From NCBI GenBank assembly GCA_016719535.1, contig JADJYX010000001.1, forward strand, positions 930,001-994,000: a stretch of 64,000 bases of DNA. The letters run 5' to 3'. The stretch is from Rubrivivax sp. GTDB taxonomy: Bacteria > Pseudomonadota > Gammaproteobacteria > Burkholderiales > Burkholderiaceae_C. The notes under the pieces were generated by a model, which did not search any database, was not told the DNA's origin, and worked only from the letters and a program-made list of their open reading frames with translations. Below are positions 8,528-15,410 of this stretch, piece after piece; within the stretch, counting starts at the first letter, position 1; the number at the start of each line of letters is the position of its first letter. A program made the translations under genes and the position numbers.

Positions 8528-8967
8528 CACGGCGTGTCGCCGCGGCTGCGCCGCGGGGGTGGTTGCCAGGCCGCCAGTGTGGCCACCAGCCGGTCCCACG
8601 GCAGTTCGGCCAGGCTGCCGTGGCGGTCGTGCGCCAGCAGCACCAGCCGGTGCGCGTCGCGCCAATCGCTGTCCAGCACCTGCTGCAGCGCGGCCAGGGT
8701 GCCGCATTGCAGGCGCAGCGCCTGCAGGTGCGTCAGCGGACGCCGCTCGTCGCCGGGCAGGCGCAGCGCGAAGCGTGCGCGTTCATGGCCCAGCCGCAGC
8801 AGGGTGCGGCAGTTCGTCTGCGCCACCGGCGAGCGGCAGCGCAGTTGCAGGCGCTCGCCCAGGTCGTGCCGTTCGGCGTTCTCGCACACCGCCGAGCGGT
8901 ACAGCAGCGCCTTGGCGAAGACGCAGCCGGCGCCACCGTCGTCGTCATCGCCGCAGGAGGTTTCCAC
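8527..8967 (-). CDS. Cysteine-containing hypothetical protein
   Basis: 146 residues from a GTG start at 8967, with a GAGGAG at the end of the upstream gene (spacing about 11). Cysteines cluster in the N-terminal third (C5, C15, C28, C44, C53), and an acidic run DDDD lies at residues 7-10. A metal- or Fe-S-binding role is possible but no recognised motif is seen. The stop overlaps the next ATG, and the upstream gene ends only 8 bases away, so it is firmly inside the operon. No function assigned. Confidence 0.6.
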   Translation of the reverse strand: METSCGDDDDGGAGCVFAKALLYRSAVCENAERHDLGERLQLRCRSPVAQTNCRTLLRLGHERARFALRLPGDERRPLTHLQALRLQCGTLAALQQVLDSDWRDAHRLVLLAHDRHGSLAELPWDRLVATLAAWQPPPRRSRGDTP

Positions 8968-8975
8968 GTCGGCTG

Positions 8976-9194
8976 CTACTCCTCGCCGGCCGGGCGCGGT
9001 TCGCGCACCTGCAGCAGCAGGTCCTCGGCCTCCAGCGCCGTGGCGGCGAACATCACGCGGATGCTGGCGCGGTCATCGGGCGGCTGCTGCGCGCGCAAGG
9101 CCTTGGCCTGCGCCGAGGCGTCCTTGAAGGCCGCATGCTCGGCCAGCTGTTCGAGCTGCGCGAAGGGGCGCACGGCATAGACGTAGTAGGGCAT
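8976..9194 (-). CDS. Small conserved protein of dsr accessory operon
   Basis: 72 residues. Begins MPYYVYAVRPFAQLEQLAE and continues with a charged segment and a closing helix EAEDLLLQVREPRP. The pattern (short beta start, F/K-rich helix, RVMFAATALEAEDLL) looks like a compact alpha/beta fold and resembles small proteins I recall next to dsr genes in other sulfur oxidisers. No cysteines. Separated by 2 bases from the upstream gene, so cotranscribed. Function unknown. Confidence 0.6.
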   Translation of the reverse strand: MPYYVYAVRPFAQLEQLAEHAAFKDASAQAKALRAQQPPDDRASIRVMFAATALEAEDLLLQVREPRPAGEE

Positions 9195-9196
9195 GG

Positions 9197-9550
9197 TCAG
9201 AGGTAGGACTTGGACAGGCGCCGGCGCCCGGGCACGGCCTTCTGGATGACGACGCCGTGGATGGTCTGCAGGTCGGGCAGTGGCCGGTCGGGCGATTCGC
9301 CGCGGGGGTCGTTGAGGGCATGCAGCACCCAGCCGTCGCCGCGCTTCAGCAACTGGCGCAGCAACCAGCCGTCGCCGTCGCGCGCGAGCACGAAGCGGCC
9401 GTCACCGAGCGCGCCGTCGGGTTCGATGATGACGATCTCGCCATGCCGGAACTCGGGCGTCATGTCGTCGCCGATCACGCGCAGCGCGAAGGACTCGCCG
9501 GCGCTGCAGCCGCTGCCGTCGAAATCCGGCGCCGCCGGGTCCTGGTTCAT
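9197..9550 (-). CDS. S24/LexA-like protein with altered catalytic residues
   Basis: 117 residues forming only the C-terminal peptidase-like half of S24/LexA proteins; there is no DNA-binding half. The region FALRVIGDDMTPEFRHGEIV aligns with the usual GDSMxP catalytic loop, but the nucleophilic Ser is Asp. The position of the catalytic Lys reads LLRQL, so it appears to be Arg or absent. It is therefore probably not an active protease and may be a binding or scaffold module. The ATG at 9550 overlaps the upstream stop (ATGA), giving translational coupling to the 2Fe-2S reductase. Confidence 0.72.
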   Translation of the reverse strand: MNQDPAAPDFDGSGCSAGESFALRVIGDDMTPEFRHGEIVIIEPDGALGDGRFVLARDGDGWLLRQLLKRGDGWVLHALNDPRGESPDRPLPDLQTIHGVVIQKAVPGRRRLSKSYL

Positions 9551-11031
9551 GCGCTGGCCTCGGTGTGCAGCTGCGAAGCCGGCACGCCGGCCGCGGACAG
9601 CTCCTGCGCCAGCGTGCGGACGAAGGCATGCGGCCCGGCGATGTAGTAGGCGCAGTCGATGTCGAACAGGTCGGCGCGCATCGCCGCCGCCATCTGCGTG
9701 GCGCCGGTGGCGGCGTCGGCATGGGTCGACAGCGCATATTCGAACGGGTCCAGCGCCTCCGACCAGGCGCGGCACTGGTTGGCCATGAAGTGGCCGTCGG
9801 GCCGCGTGGCCAGCCAGAACAGCGAGATCGACGGTGCGCTGTCGAGCGAGAGCGCATGTTCGATCAGGCTCTTCACCGGCGCGAAGCCGGTGTCGCAGGC
9901 GGCAAAGACCAGCGGCCGCGTGTCCTCGGCCAGCACGAAGCGGCCGCTCGGGCCCCACAGCGTGACGGCGTCGCCGGCCTTGATCTCGCCGGCAAACAGG
10001 CGCGCGGCCACCGCATCGCCGTCGTCGCGCGGGATGAAGAAGTGCAGGTTGCGGTCGTCGCAGGGGCAGCTGGCGATCGGGTGCAGCGCATGCGCGTCGT
10101 CGCCCTCGCCGCGCGGCGGCAGGCCCAGCGTGATCGACTGCCCGGCGAGGAAGCGCAGGCGGTGGCTGCGCGGCGTCTGCAGGTGCAGCAGCAGCGTATC
10201 GGGCGCCAGCGCGCGCAGCGCACGCACGCTGGCCACCAGCTGCTGTGGCGGGATGTCGTCGGGGCCGGCGGCCTCCAGCGTCTCGATCGTCAGTTCGGCG
10301 CTGGCGGCGGTGTGGGCGCAGGCCAGCACATAGCCCTGCGCCTTCTCGGCCTCGGACAGCGGGTAGTCGGTGTGCAGGATGCGCGCCACCTCGCCGTCGG
10401 TGACGCGCACCTTGCACATGCCGCAGCTGCCGTTGCCGCAGCCGTAGTTGAGCTGCAGGCCCGCGCGCATGCCGGCCTGCAGCAGCGAATCGCGGCCCTC
10501 GACGGCAAACTGGTGGCCGCTGGGCTTGAGCGTCACCTGGGCCGACATCACCTTGAGCACATCGTCCATCACGTCCAGCACGTCGACGCTTTCAGTGGCC
10601 AGTGCCCGCGCCAGCCCGTCGTTCAGCTGGTGTTGCAGTGCGAGCAACCGGGGTTCGTCGCCGCCGGCTTCGGCATGCAGGCGACGCAGTTCGTCGCGCA
10701 GCGCGATCACCAGCGCGTGGTAGCGCTGCAGGTGGCGTTGCACATCGGCGAGTTCCTGGCTCTGCCGGAACAGCCGCCGCGCCAGCACCTCCTGGCTGGG
10801 CAGCACGCGCTCGCGCAGGCGGCGGCCGAAGGCCTCGTCGCGGATCTGCACCACGCGCTCGAGCAGGCCGCTCTCTTCCAGCCGCGCCTGCGGGTACAGG
10901 CGCAGCAGCGTCTCGGTCGAGACCAGGCCGTCGGCGAGCTCGATCTCGCCGGCGCGCACGCGCTGCTGCAGCATGCCGCGCGGCACCCCCACCAGCTGGG
11001 CGGCGCGCCAGATCGTGACCCAGTGCGACAT
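9547..11031 (-). CDS. 2Fe-2S/FAD/NAD(P) oxidoreductase with N-terminal HTH-like and coiled-coil region
   Basis: 494 residues. Residues 1-45 look like a MerR/excisionase-type helix-turn-helix (AAQLVGVPRGMLQQRVRAGEI). Residues about 55-160 are helical and probably coiled coil. Residues 165-250 form a plant-type ferredoxin domain with C198-X4-C203-X2-C206-X31-C238. The rest is a ferredoxin-NADP reductase-like module with FAD-binding and NAD-binding segments (AACDTGFAPVKSLIEHAL, YYIAGPHAFV). The catalytic half resembles CDP-6-deoxyglucoseen-reductase/oxygenase-reductase types. Likely cytoplasmic, moving electrons from NAD(P)H to an unknown partner, possibly the adjacent TauD-like protein. The HTH fusion is unusual. 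Confidence 0.8.
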   Translation of the reverse strand: MSHWVTIWRAAQLVGVPRGMLQQRVRAGEIELADGLVSTETLLRLYPQARLEESGLLERVVQIRDEAFGRRLRERVLPSQEVLARRLFRQSQELADVQRHLQRYHALVIALRDELRRLHAEAGGDEPRLLALQHQLNDGLARALATESVDVLDVMDDVLKVMSAQVTLKPSGHQFAVEGRDSLLQAGMRAGLQLNYGCGNGSCGMCKVRVTDGEVARILHTDYPLSEAEKAQGYVLACAHTAASAELTIETLEAAGPDDIPPQQLVASVRALRALAPDTLLLHLQTPRSHRLRFLAGQSITLGLPPRGEGDDAHALHPIASCPCDDRNLHFFIPRDDGDAVAARLFAGEIKAGDAVTLWGPSGRFVLAEDTRPLVFAACDTGFAPVKSLIEHALSLDSAPSISLFWLATRPDGHFMANQCRAWSEALDPFEYALSTHADAATGATQMAAAMRADLFDIDCAYYIAGPHAFVRTLAQELSAAGVPASQLHTEASA

Positions 11032-11037
11032 GGTGCG

Positions 11038-11964
11038 TCAGCCCGTCGAGACACGGTCGAGGAAGCGGGCGCGATAGAGCAGCCGCGGCCGCGCCGGGTC
11101 GTCGACGAAGGCGCTGCGGTCGTGCAGCACGTTGTGGCCGACCAGGCCCATGCCGGCTTCCAGCCGCAGCTGCAGCTGGCCGGGCAGGCCGGACTCCAGC
11201 AGCGCCGCCAGCCGCGCCACGGCCTGCTGCACGTCGGCATCGGCATGCCATTCGATGCTGCGCGTGCGGGCGGTATAGCGCATGTGCAGCGCGCCGTCAT
11301 CGACGCTGAAGACCGGGCCGCCCTGCGCCGGGCGCGCGACGCCGTCGTCGTCCTCGCGCGCGGGGATGGTCATCGCATCGGCGCGCATCAGCGCGCGCAC
11401 CAGCGCCGGCGATTCGTCGCGCAGCGCGATATAGACGAGTTCGTGGTCCAGCAGCCGGTTGATGCCGCCGCTGGCCGCCGGCCGCACGGCGTGCAGGATC
11501 ATGCCGTGGATGCGCCGCGCCTGCGGGTGGTAGTAGCCGTCGGTGTGCCAGCGGATGCCGTGCGTGGTGTAGGGGATGAAGCCGCCCTTGCCACCCTGGC
11601 CATCCTTGCGCGCGCTGACCTCGATGCGCGAGATGCCGTCCTCGTCGGCCAGCCAGTTGGCGTCGAGCCGGTGCAGGCCGAGCTGCGCACCGAGCTTCAC
11701 CGGCAGCAGGGGATCCTCGTCCGTCGCCGGCGAGCGATAGACCGCCAGGTTGCAGCGCACGATGCGGTCCAGCAGCGCCTGCCGTTCGGCGGCGCCGAGC
11801 GAGCGCGGGTCGGCGACGTCGACGATCACCGCCGCCGCATCGGCCGGGCGATGCTGCAGCTTCCAGTCGCGCCAGCGGCGGTAGTCGGCGTCATCGGCGA
11901 GGTCGAACGGCCGGCCTGCGGGCCGCGTCGACGCCGCGGGCGGGGTCTGCAGCGCGGCGGTCAT
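11038..11964 (-). CDS. TauD/TfdA-family 2-oxoglutarate-type dioxygenase
   Basis: 308 residues. Fe(II)-binding His140 and Asp142 are visible in WHTDG, and the distal His is in GHNVLHDRSAF (H277 or H281), the TauD/TfdA arrangement. Members hydroxylate sulfonates or other small molecules with 2-oxoglutarate and O2; the substrate here cannot be read. Being located in a dsr accessory operon rather than with tau or ssu transport genes argues against simple taurine use. It lies 6 bases upstream of the reductase gene and 4 bases downstream of the 218-residue protein. Confidence 0.8.
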   Translation of the reverse strand: MTAALQTPPAASTRPAGRPFDLADDADYRRWRDWKLQHRPADAAAVIVDVADPRSLGAAERQALLDRIVRCNLAVYRSPATDEDPLLPVKLGAQLGLHRLDANWLADEDGISRIEVSARKDGQGGKGGFIPYTTHGIRWHTDGYYHPQARRIHGMILHAVRPAASGGINRLLDHELVYIALRDESPALVRALMRADAMTIPAREDDDGVARPAQGGPVFSVDDGALHMRYTARTRSIEWHADADVQQAVARLAALLESGLPGQLQLRLEAGMGLVGHNVLHDRSAFVDDPARPRLLYRARFLDRVSTG

Positions 11965-11968
11965 GGCC

Positions 11969-12625
11969 TCAATCCCCGCTCAGCGCCGCGCGCCGCGGCC
12001 GGCGCGGCGGCGCCGGGTCGAGCAGGCCGCGCATCGAGCGCTGCACGATGCCCAGCGCCTCGGGCGTCTCCACCGCCATCACCTGGTCGAGCACCCAGCG
12101 CCGGTCCTTCTCGGGCAGCGTGGGTTCGAGCCGCGTGCCCAGGTAGCGCACGAAGGCGAAATCGGGGTGGAAGATGCCCTGCGCATCGGCCGGCGGCGCC
12201 GGGTCGGCGCCGAATTCGGCGTAATGGCCGACCACTTCGTTGACGAGGTCGACGAAGGTATCGGCGTGCGAGGGCGCGCCGGCCGGCGGCTCGCCCAGCA
12301 GCCCGTCCTCGTTTTCCTGCAGCGTGCGCGCCACGTGTCCGACCAGTGCCACCGTGAAGGCCTGGCGCTCGTCGGCGCCCAGGCGCTCGAAGGCGATGCG
12401 ATCGGTGACGGCGATCAGGAAGACCAGCACCTCGCGCATGAAGTCGAAATAGGGCCGGCCGGCGTCGATGTCGAAATCGGCCCCGCGCATGCGCTTGAGC
12501 ATCTGGTGCGCGGCGCGCCAGACGATGAAGGCCATCGCACTGGCCTGTTCCGCCGGTGTCTTGGGCGCATCGGCGCGGAACCACTGGTTCTTGATGCGCA
12601 TCGACGGCAGCGGCGGCTGCGTCAT
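11969..12625 (-). CDS. Hypothetical helical protein of dsr accessory operon
   Basis: 218 residues, no signal peptide. It is mostly amphipathic helix with conserved-looking aromatic and charged blocks (MRIKNQWFRAD near the start; HPDFAFVRYLGTRLEPTLPEKDRRWVLDQVM near 150-180). The C-terminus is basic (PPRRPRRAALSGD). No cysteine pair or cofactor motif is seen. It sits between the DsrC-like and TauD-like genes with 1- and 4-base gaps, so it is clearly part of the operon. Function unknown. Confidence 0.65.
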   Translation of the reverse strand: MTQPPLPSMRIKNQWFRADAPKTPAEQASAMAFIVWRAAHQMLKRMRGADFDIDAGRPYFDFMREVLVFLIAVTDRIAFERLGADERQAFTVALVGHVARTLQENEDGLLGEPPAGAPSHADTFVDLVNEVVGHYAEFGADPAPPADAQGIFHPDFAFVRYLGTRLEPTLPEKDRRWVLDQVMAVETPEALGIVQRSMRGLLDPAPPRRPRRAALSGD

Positions 12626-12626
12626 T

Positions 12627-12956
12627 TCAATACCCGCCTTTGCCCAGCGGCTGCGGCAGCCCGGCCACCTTGGCGCCCTGCTTGGCGGGGCCGAGCGGGA
12701 AGAGGTCGTACAGCGTCTTGCTCTCGCAGCCCGGGATCACCTCGGCCATGCCCTTGAGCATGTTGCGGAAATTGGGCGTGTGGCCGTGCTCGCGGTATTC
12801 GTCGCGCAGGTAGTTGACGACCTTCCAGTGGTCGTCGGTCAGCGTCAGGCCTTCGGCGGCGGCGATCGCATGCACGATCTCCTCGCTGTAGTCGGGGTCG
12901 AGCAGGTAGCCCTGCTCGTCGGTCTCGAGGTCGGTGCCGTTGACGGTATAGGGCAT
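12627..12956 (-). CDS. DsrC/TusE-family protein lacking both functional cysteines
   Basis: 109 residues, collinear with DsrC. The flexible C-terminal arm reads GPAKQGAKVAGLPQPLGKGGY: the position of DsrC Cys98 is Ala, and the terminal Cys is replaced by Lys-Gly-Gly-Tyr. The only Cys (C77) is not at a functional site. It therefore cannot form the DsrC trisulfide. Cys-less homologues have been grouped as putative regulatory sulfur-related proteins (RspA). Possible roles are a decoy, a regulator or a scaffold for DsrAB or DsrK. Paralogues of the family in this window are at 17544 and 27435. Confidence 0.85.
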   Translation of the reverse strand: MPYTVNGTDLETDEQGYLLDPDYSEEIVHAIAAAEGLTLTDDHWKVVNYLRDEYREHGHTPNFRNMLKGMAEVIPGCESKTLYDLFPLGPAKQGAKVAGLPQPLGKGGY

Positions 12957-12989
12957 CGGTGCGGTCTCCTTGGTCTGTCTCGGGGTTGC

Positions 12990-13631
12990 TCAGGGCGGGG
13001 CGCCGACGGCGGCGGCCGACCGGTGCGGCACGAAGACGCCGCAGCCCAGGCGCCGGTGGCGGCCGATGCCGGCCTCCTGCAGCCGCAGCGAGTCGGCGGC
13101 CGACAGGCCGTCGAGCATCAGGCTGTACCCCTGCAGGCGGCCGGATTCGAGCCGCTGCAGGCGGCCGCAGATCGGTCGGCACGGCACGCCCAGTGCGCGC
13201 AACTCGGCTTCGACCTCACGCATGAAGGCGGCCTCGTCGGGCACGGCATCGGCATCGGCCGCCACCAGGTGCGCATACAAGGTGCCCCAGGGCAGCAACT
13301 CGCGGGCATGCTGCGCCCCCACGTGCAGCGCGTGGCCGCCGAGGTCGAGCGTGGCGCCGACCAGTGCGCCGGTGTCGGCGGCGCGCTCGCGCGGCACGCG
13401 CAGCACGAGCTTCGTGCGCCGCGACAGCAGCGCCTGCGTGCCGCCGGCGGCCGTCATCGTGACCACGTTCAGGCGGTGCACGCCGGCGCCCGGCGTGCCG
13501 GCCAGCCAGGGCAGGGCGGCCTCGAGCGCGGCGGCCAGCAGCGCGCGGTGGTCGCGCGGCAGCCGGTCGCCTTCGATCGCGAAGGCGAGGTCGACCATGG
13601 TCGCGCCGGGTGCGTCGTCGGGGTCGTTCAT
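12990..13631 (-). CDS. Cas6/Cmx6-like protein (CRISPR-processing family, no CRISPR nearby)
   Basis: 213 residues resembling the type I-MYXAN Cas6/Cmx6 family. Supporting blocks are VDLAFAIEGDRLPRDHRALL near the start with a candidate catalytic His28, STRIP-like SRRTKLVLRVP near 125-135 of the fold's centre, and GYSLMLDGLSAADSLRLQEAGIGRHRRLGCGVFVPHR at the end, containing the Gly-rich RNA-binding loop. No repeat-spacer array or other cas gene is in the window. It probably acts on an RNA other than crRNA, or is an exapted RNA-binding protein. It is the second gene of the accessory operon divergent from dsrA. Confidence 0.72.
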   Translation of the reverse strand: MNDPDDAPGATMVDLAFAIEGDRLPRDHRALLAAALEAALPWLAGTPGAGVHRLNVVTMTAAGGTQALLSRRTKLVLRVPRERAADTGALVGATLDLGGHALHVGAQHARELLPWGTLYAHLVAADADAVPDEAAFMREVEAELRALGVPCRPICGRLQRLESGRLQGYSLMLDGLSAADSLRLQEAGIGRHRRLGCGVFVPHRSAAAVGAPP

Positions 13632-13647
13632 GCCGGCTCGCGCAGCG

Positions 13648-13863
13648 TCAGTCGCGCGGCTGGCGCTGCGCCCAGTCCAGCAGCGCCTGCCCCCAGGCCT
13701 CGGCGGTGAGGGGGTCGATGTCGAAGATGGTGAAGCGGCTGCCTTCGCGGATGCGCGTGCGCAGCAGGCTCATGCCGCCGGCCTCGAAGTCGACCTGCTG
13801 CAATTCGATCTCCTGCCGGCCCAGCGGCGAGCGCAAATGTGTCAAGGGGGTGAGTCGGGTCAT
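13648..13863 (-). CDS. Small conserved protein, first gene of the accessory operon
   Basis: 71 residues. ATG 13863 is preferred because upstream codons in the same frame lie inside the operator. A hydrophilic start is followed by EIELQQVDFEAGGMSLLRTR and a well-formed FTIFDIDPLTAEAWGQALLDWA segment. It looks like a small alpha/beta protein. No cysteine or cofactor motif. It opens the minus-strand operon, 16 bases before the Cas6-like gene, and shares its promoter region with dsrA. Function unknown. Confidence 0.62.
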   Translation of the reverse strand: MTRLTPLTHLRSPLGRQEIELQQVDFEAGGMSLLRTRIREGSRFTIFDIDPLTAEAWGQALLDWAQRQPRD

Positions 13864-13914
13864 GCGACACCATCGAAGCCGGCATTGAGCGTGAGCGCGC
13901 GCCCGGGCGTCCAT

Positions 13915-13953
13915 ACCCGGTACGGGTGAGCGCCCATAACCCATTCGGGTAAT
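13915..13953. promoter_or_regulatory. Two-box operator in the dsrA divergent promoter region
   Basis: Dyad ACCCGGTACGGGT (13915-13927) is followed by ACCCATTCGGGTAAT (13939-13953). The CCC triplets are 24 bp apart and the GGG triplets 23 bp apart, about two helical turns. The second box continues into TAATGGCGC, comparable to TAATAGACGC at soeA. It lies 145-185 bases before dsrA and 50-90 bases before the divergent 71-residue gene, so one regulator could control both operons. Confidence 0.62.
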
Positions 13954-14098
13954 GGCGCGCCTCCCCTTCCGGTCTATCGTGCCTAGCCACGCGGGTGATA
14001 GCGCCAGCGCCGCCTCGCGGCCAGCATTCGAACCCTGTGAAGACCCGACCGGCAGCCCCGGTGCACGGCGGGCGTCCCGCCATCAGGAGACAAGCGGC

Positions 14099-15394
14099 AT
14101 GGCCAAGAAACAGCACGAAACGCCGATGCTCGACGAGCTCGAGTCCGGACCCTGGCCGAGTTTCGTCACCGGCCTCAAACGGCTGGCCCAGGACAAGGAC
14201 TATATGGTCGACATCCTGGGCACGCTGGAGACCAGCTACCGCACCAAGAAGGGCTACTGGAAGGGCGGCACGGTCGGCGTCTTCGGCTACGGCGGCGGCG
14301 TGATCCCGCGCTTCACCGAGCTGAAGAACGAGGACGGCAGCCCGACCTACCCCGACGCCGCCGAATTCCACACCCTGCGCGTGCAGCCGCCGCCCGGCAT
14401 GCACTACACCACCGACGTGCTGCGCAAGATGTGCGACGTGTGGGAGCGCCACGGCTCGGGCCTGATCGCGTTCCACGGGCAGAGCGGCGACATCATGTTC
14501 CAGGGCGCCAGGTCCGACAAGGTTCAGGACGCCTTCGACGAGCTCAACGAGATGGGCTTCGACCTCGGCGGTGCCGGCCCCGCGGTGCGCACCAGCATGA
14601 GCTGCGTGGGCGCCGCGCGCTGCGAGCAGAGCTGCTTCGACGAGGCGCGCGCCCATCGCCAGGTGATCAACACCTTCGTCGACGACATCCACCGCCCGGC
14701 GCTGCCCTACAAGTTCAAGTTCAAGTTCAGCGGCTGCAGCAACGACTGCATGAACTCCATCCAGCGCGCCGACATGGCCGTCATCGGCACCTGGCGCGAC
14801 AACATGCGCGCAGACGAGGGCATGGCGCGCCAGTGGTTCGCCAAGCACGGCATGAACGAGCTGGTCAACGACGTGGTGGCACGCTGCCCGACCAAGGCCA
14901 TCATGCTCAAGGAGGTGAAGGACCTGCGCAGCAGCGACCACCTCACCACCGTGAAGGTCAGCGACACGCACGCGCTCGAGATCGACAACAAGGACTGCGT
15001 GCGCTGCATGCACTGCGTCAACGTGATGACGGGCGCGCTGGCGCACGGCACCGACACCGGGGCCACCATCCTCATCGGCGGCAAGCGCACGCTCAAGATC
15101 GGTGACCTGATGGGCACCGTGGTCGTGCCCTTCATGCCGCTGAAGACCGACGCGGACTACGAGGCCCTGGTCGATCTCGGGCGCAAGGTGATCGACTTCT
15201 TCGCCGAGAACGCGCTCGAGCACGAGCGCACCGGCGAGATGATCGAGCGCATCGGGCTCGTCAATTTCCTCGAAGGCATCGGCCTCGAGATCGACCCCAA
15301 CATGGTTGCGGCGCCGCGTACCAACCCCTACGTGCGCACCGACGGCTGGGACGAGGAAGTGGCGAAGATCAACGCGAAGAAGAAGGCGGCCTGA
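14099..15394 (+). CDS. dsrA: Reverse dissimilatory sulfite reductase alpha subunit
   Basis: 431 residues. With DsrB it forms the cytoplasmic sirohaem sulfite reductase, run oxidatively here to release sulfite from DsrC-bound sulfur. Sirohaem-[4Fe-4S] ligands are visible as C169-X5-C175 (CVGAARC) and C213-X3-C217 (CSNDC). An inserted ferredoxin domain carries CVRCMHC near 300-306. A CAGGAGACA ribosome site precedes ATG 14099. First gene of the long dsr operon. The oxidative assignment rests on the neighbours dsrEFH, dsrL and sqr, which mark sulfur oxidisers. Confidence 0.97.
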   Translation: MAKKQHETPMLDELESGPWPSFVTGLKRLAQDKDYMVDILGTLETSYRTKKGYWKGGTVGVFGYGGGVIPRFTELKNEDGSPTYPDAAEFHTLRVQPPPGMHYTTDVLRKMCDVWERHGSGLIAFHGQSGDIMFQGARSDKVQDAFDELNEMGFDLGGAGPAVRTSMSCVGAARCEQSCFDEARAHRQVINTFVDDIHRPALPYKFKFKFSGCSNDCMNSIQRADMAVIGTWRDNMRADEGMARQWFAKHGMNELVNDVVARCPTKAIMLKEVKDLRSSDHLTTVKVSDTHALEIDNKDCVRCMHCVNVMTGALAHGTDTGATILIGGKRTLKIGDLMGTVVVPFMPLKTDADYEALVDLGRKVIDFFAENALEHERTGEMIERIGLVNFLEGIGLEIDPNMVAAPRTNPYVRTDGWDEEVAKINAKKKAA

Positions 15395-15410
15395 GGGCAG
15401 GAGACACGAC

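Noticed and set aside
11038..11964. Naming the dioxygenase tauD
   Set aside because: Family-level motifs only; no tauABC or ssu transport genes, so the substrate is not supported.
9565..12243. Plus-strand open frame of about 890 codons
   Set aside because: Opposite the reductase, dioxygenase and 218-residue genes, whose proteins have clear motifs; the plus-strand product is featureless.
12627..12956. Calling the Cys-less DsrC homologue tusE
   Set aside because: TusE needs the penultimate cysteine for sulfur transfer, and here it is absent; tRNA thiolation partners are also missing.
12990..13631. A CRISPR locus suggested by the Cas6-like gene
   Set aside because: No direct-repeat/spacer array and no other cas gene were seen on either strand.
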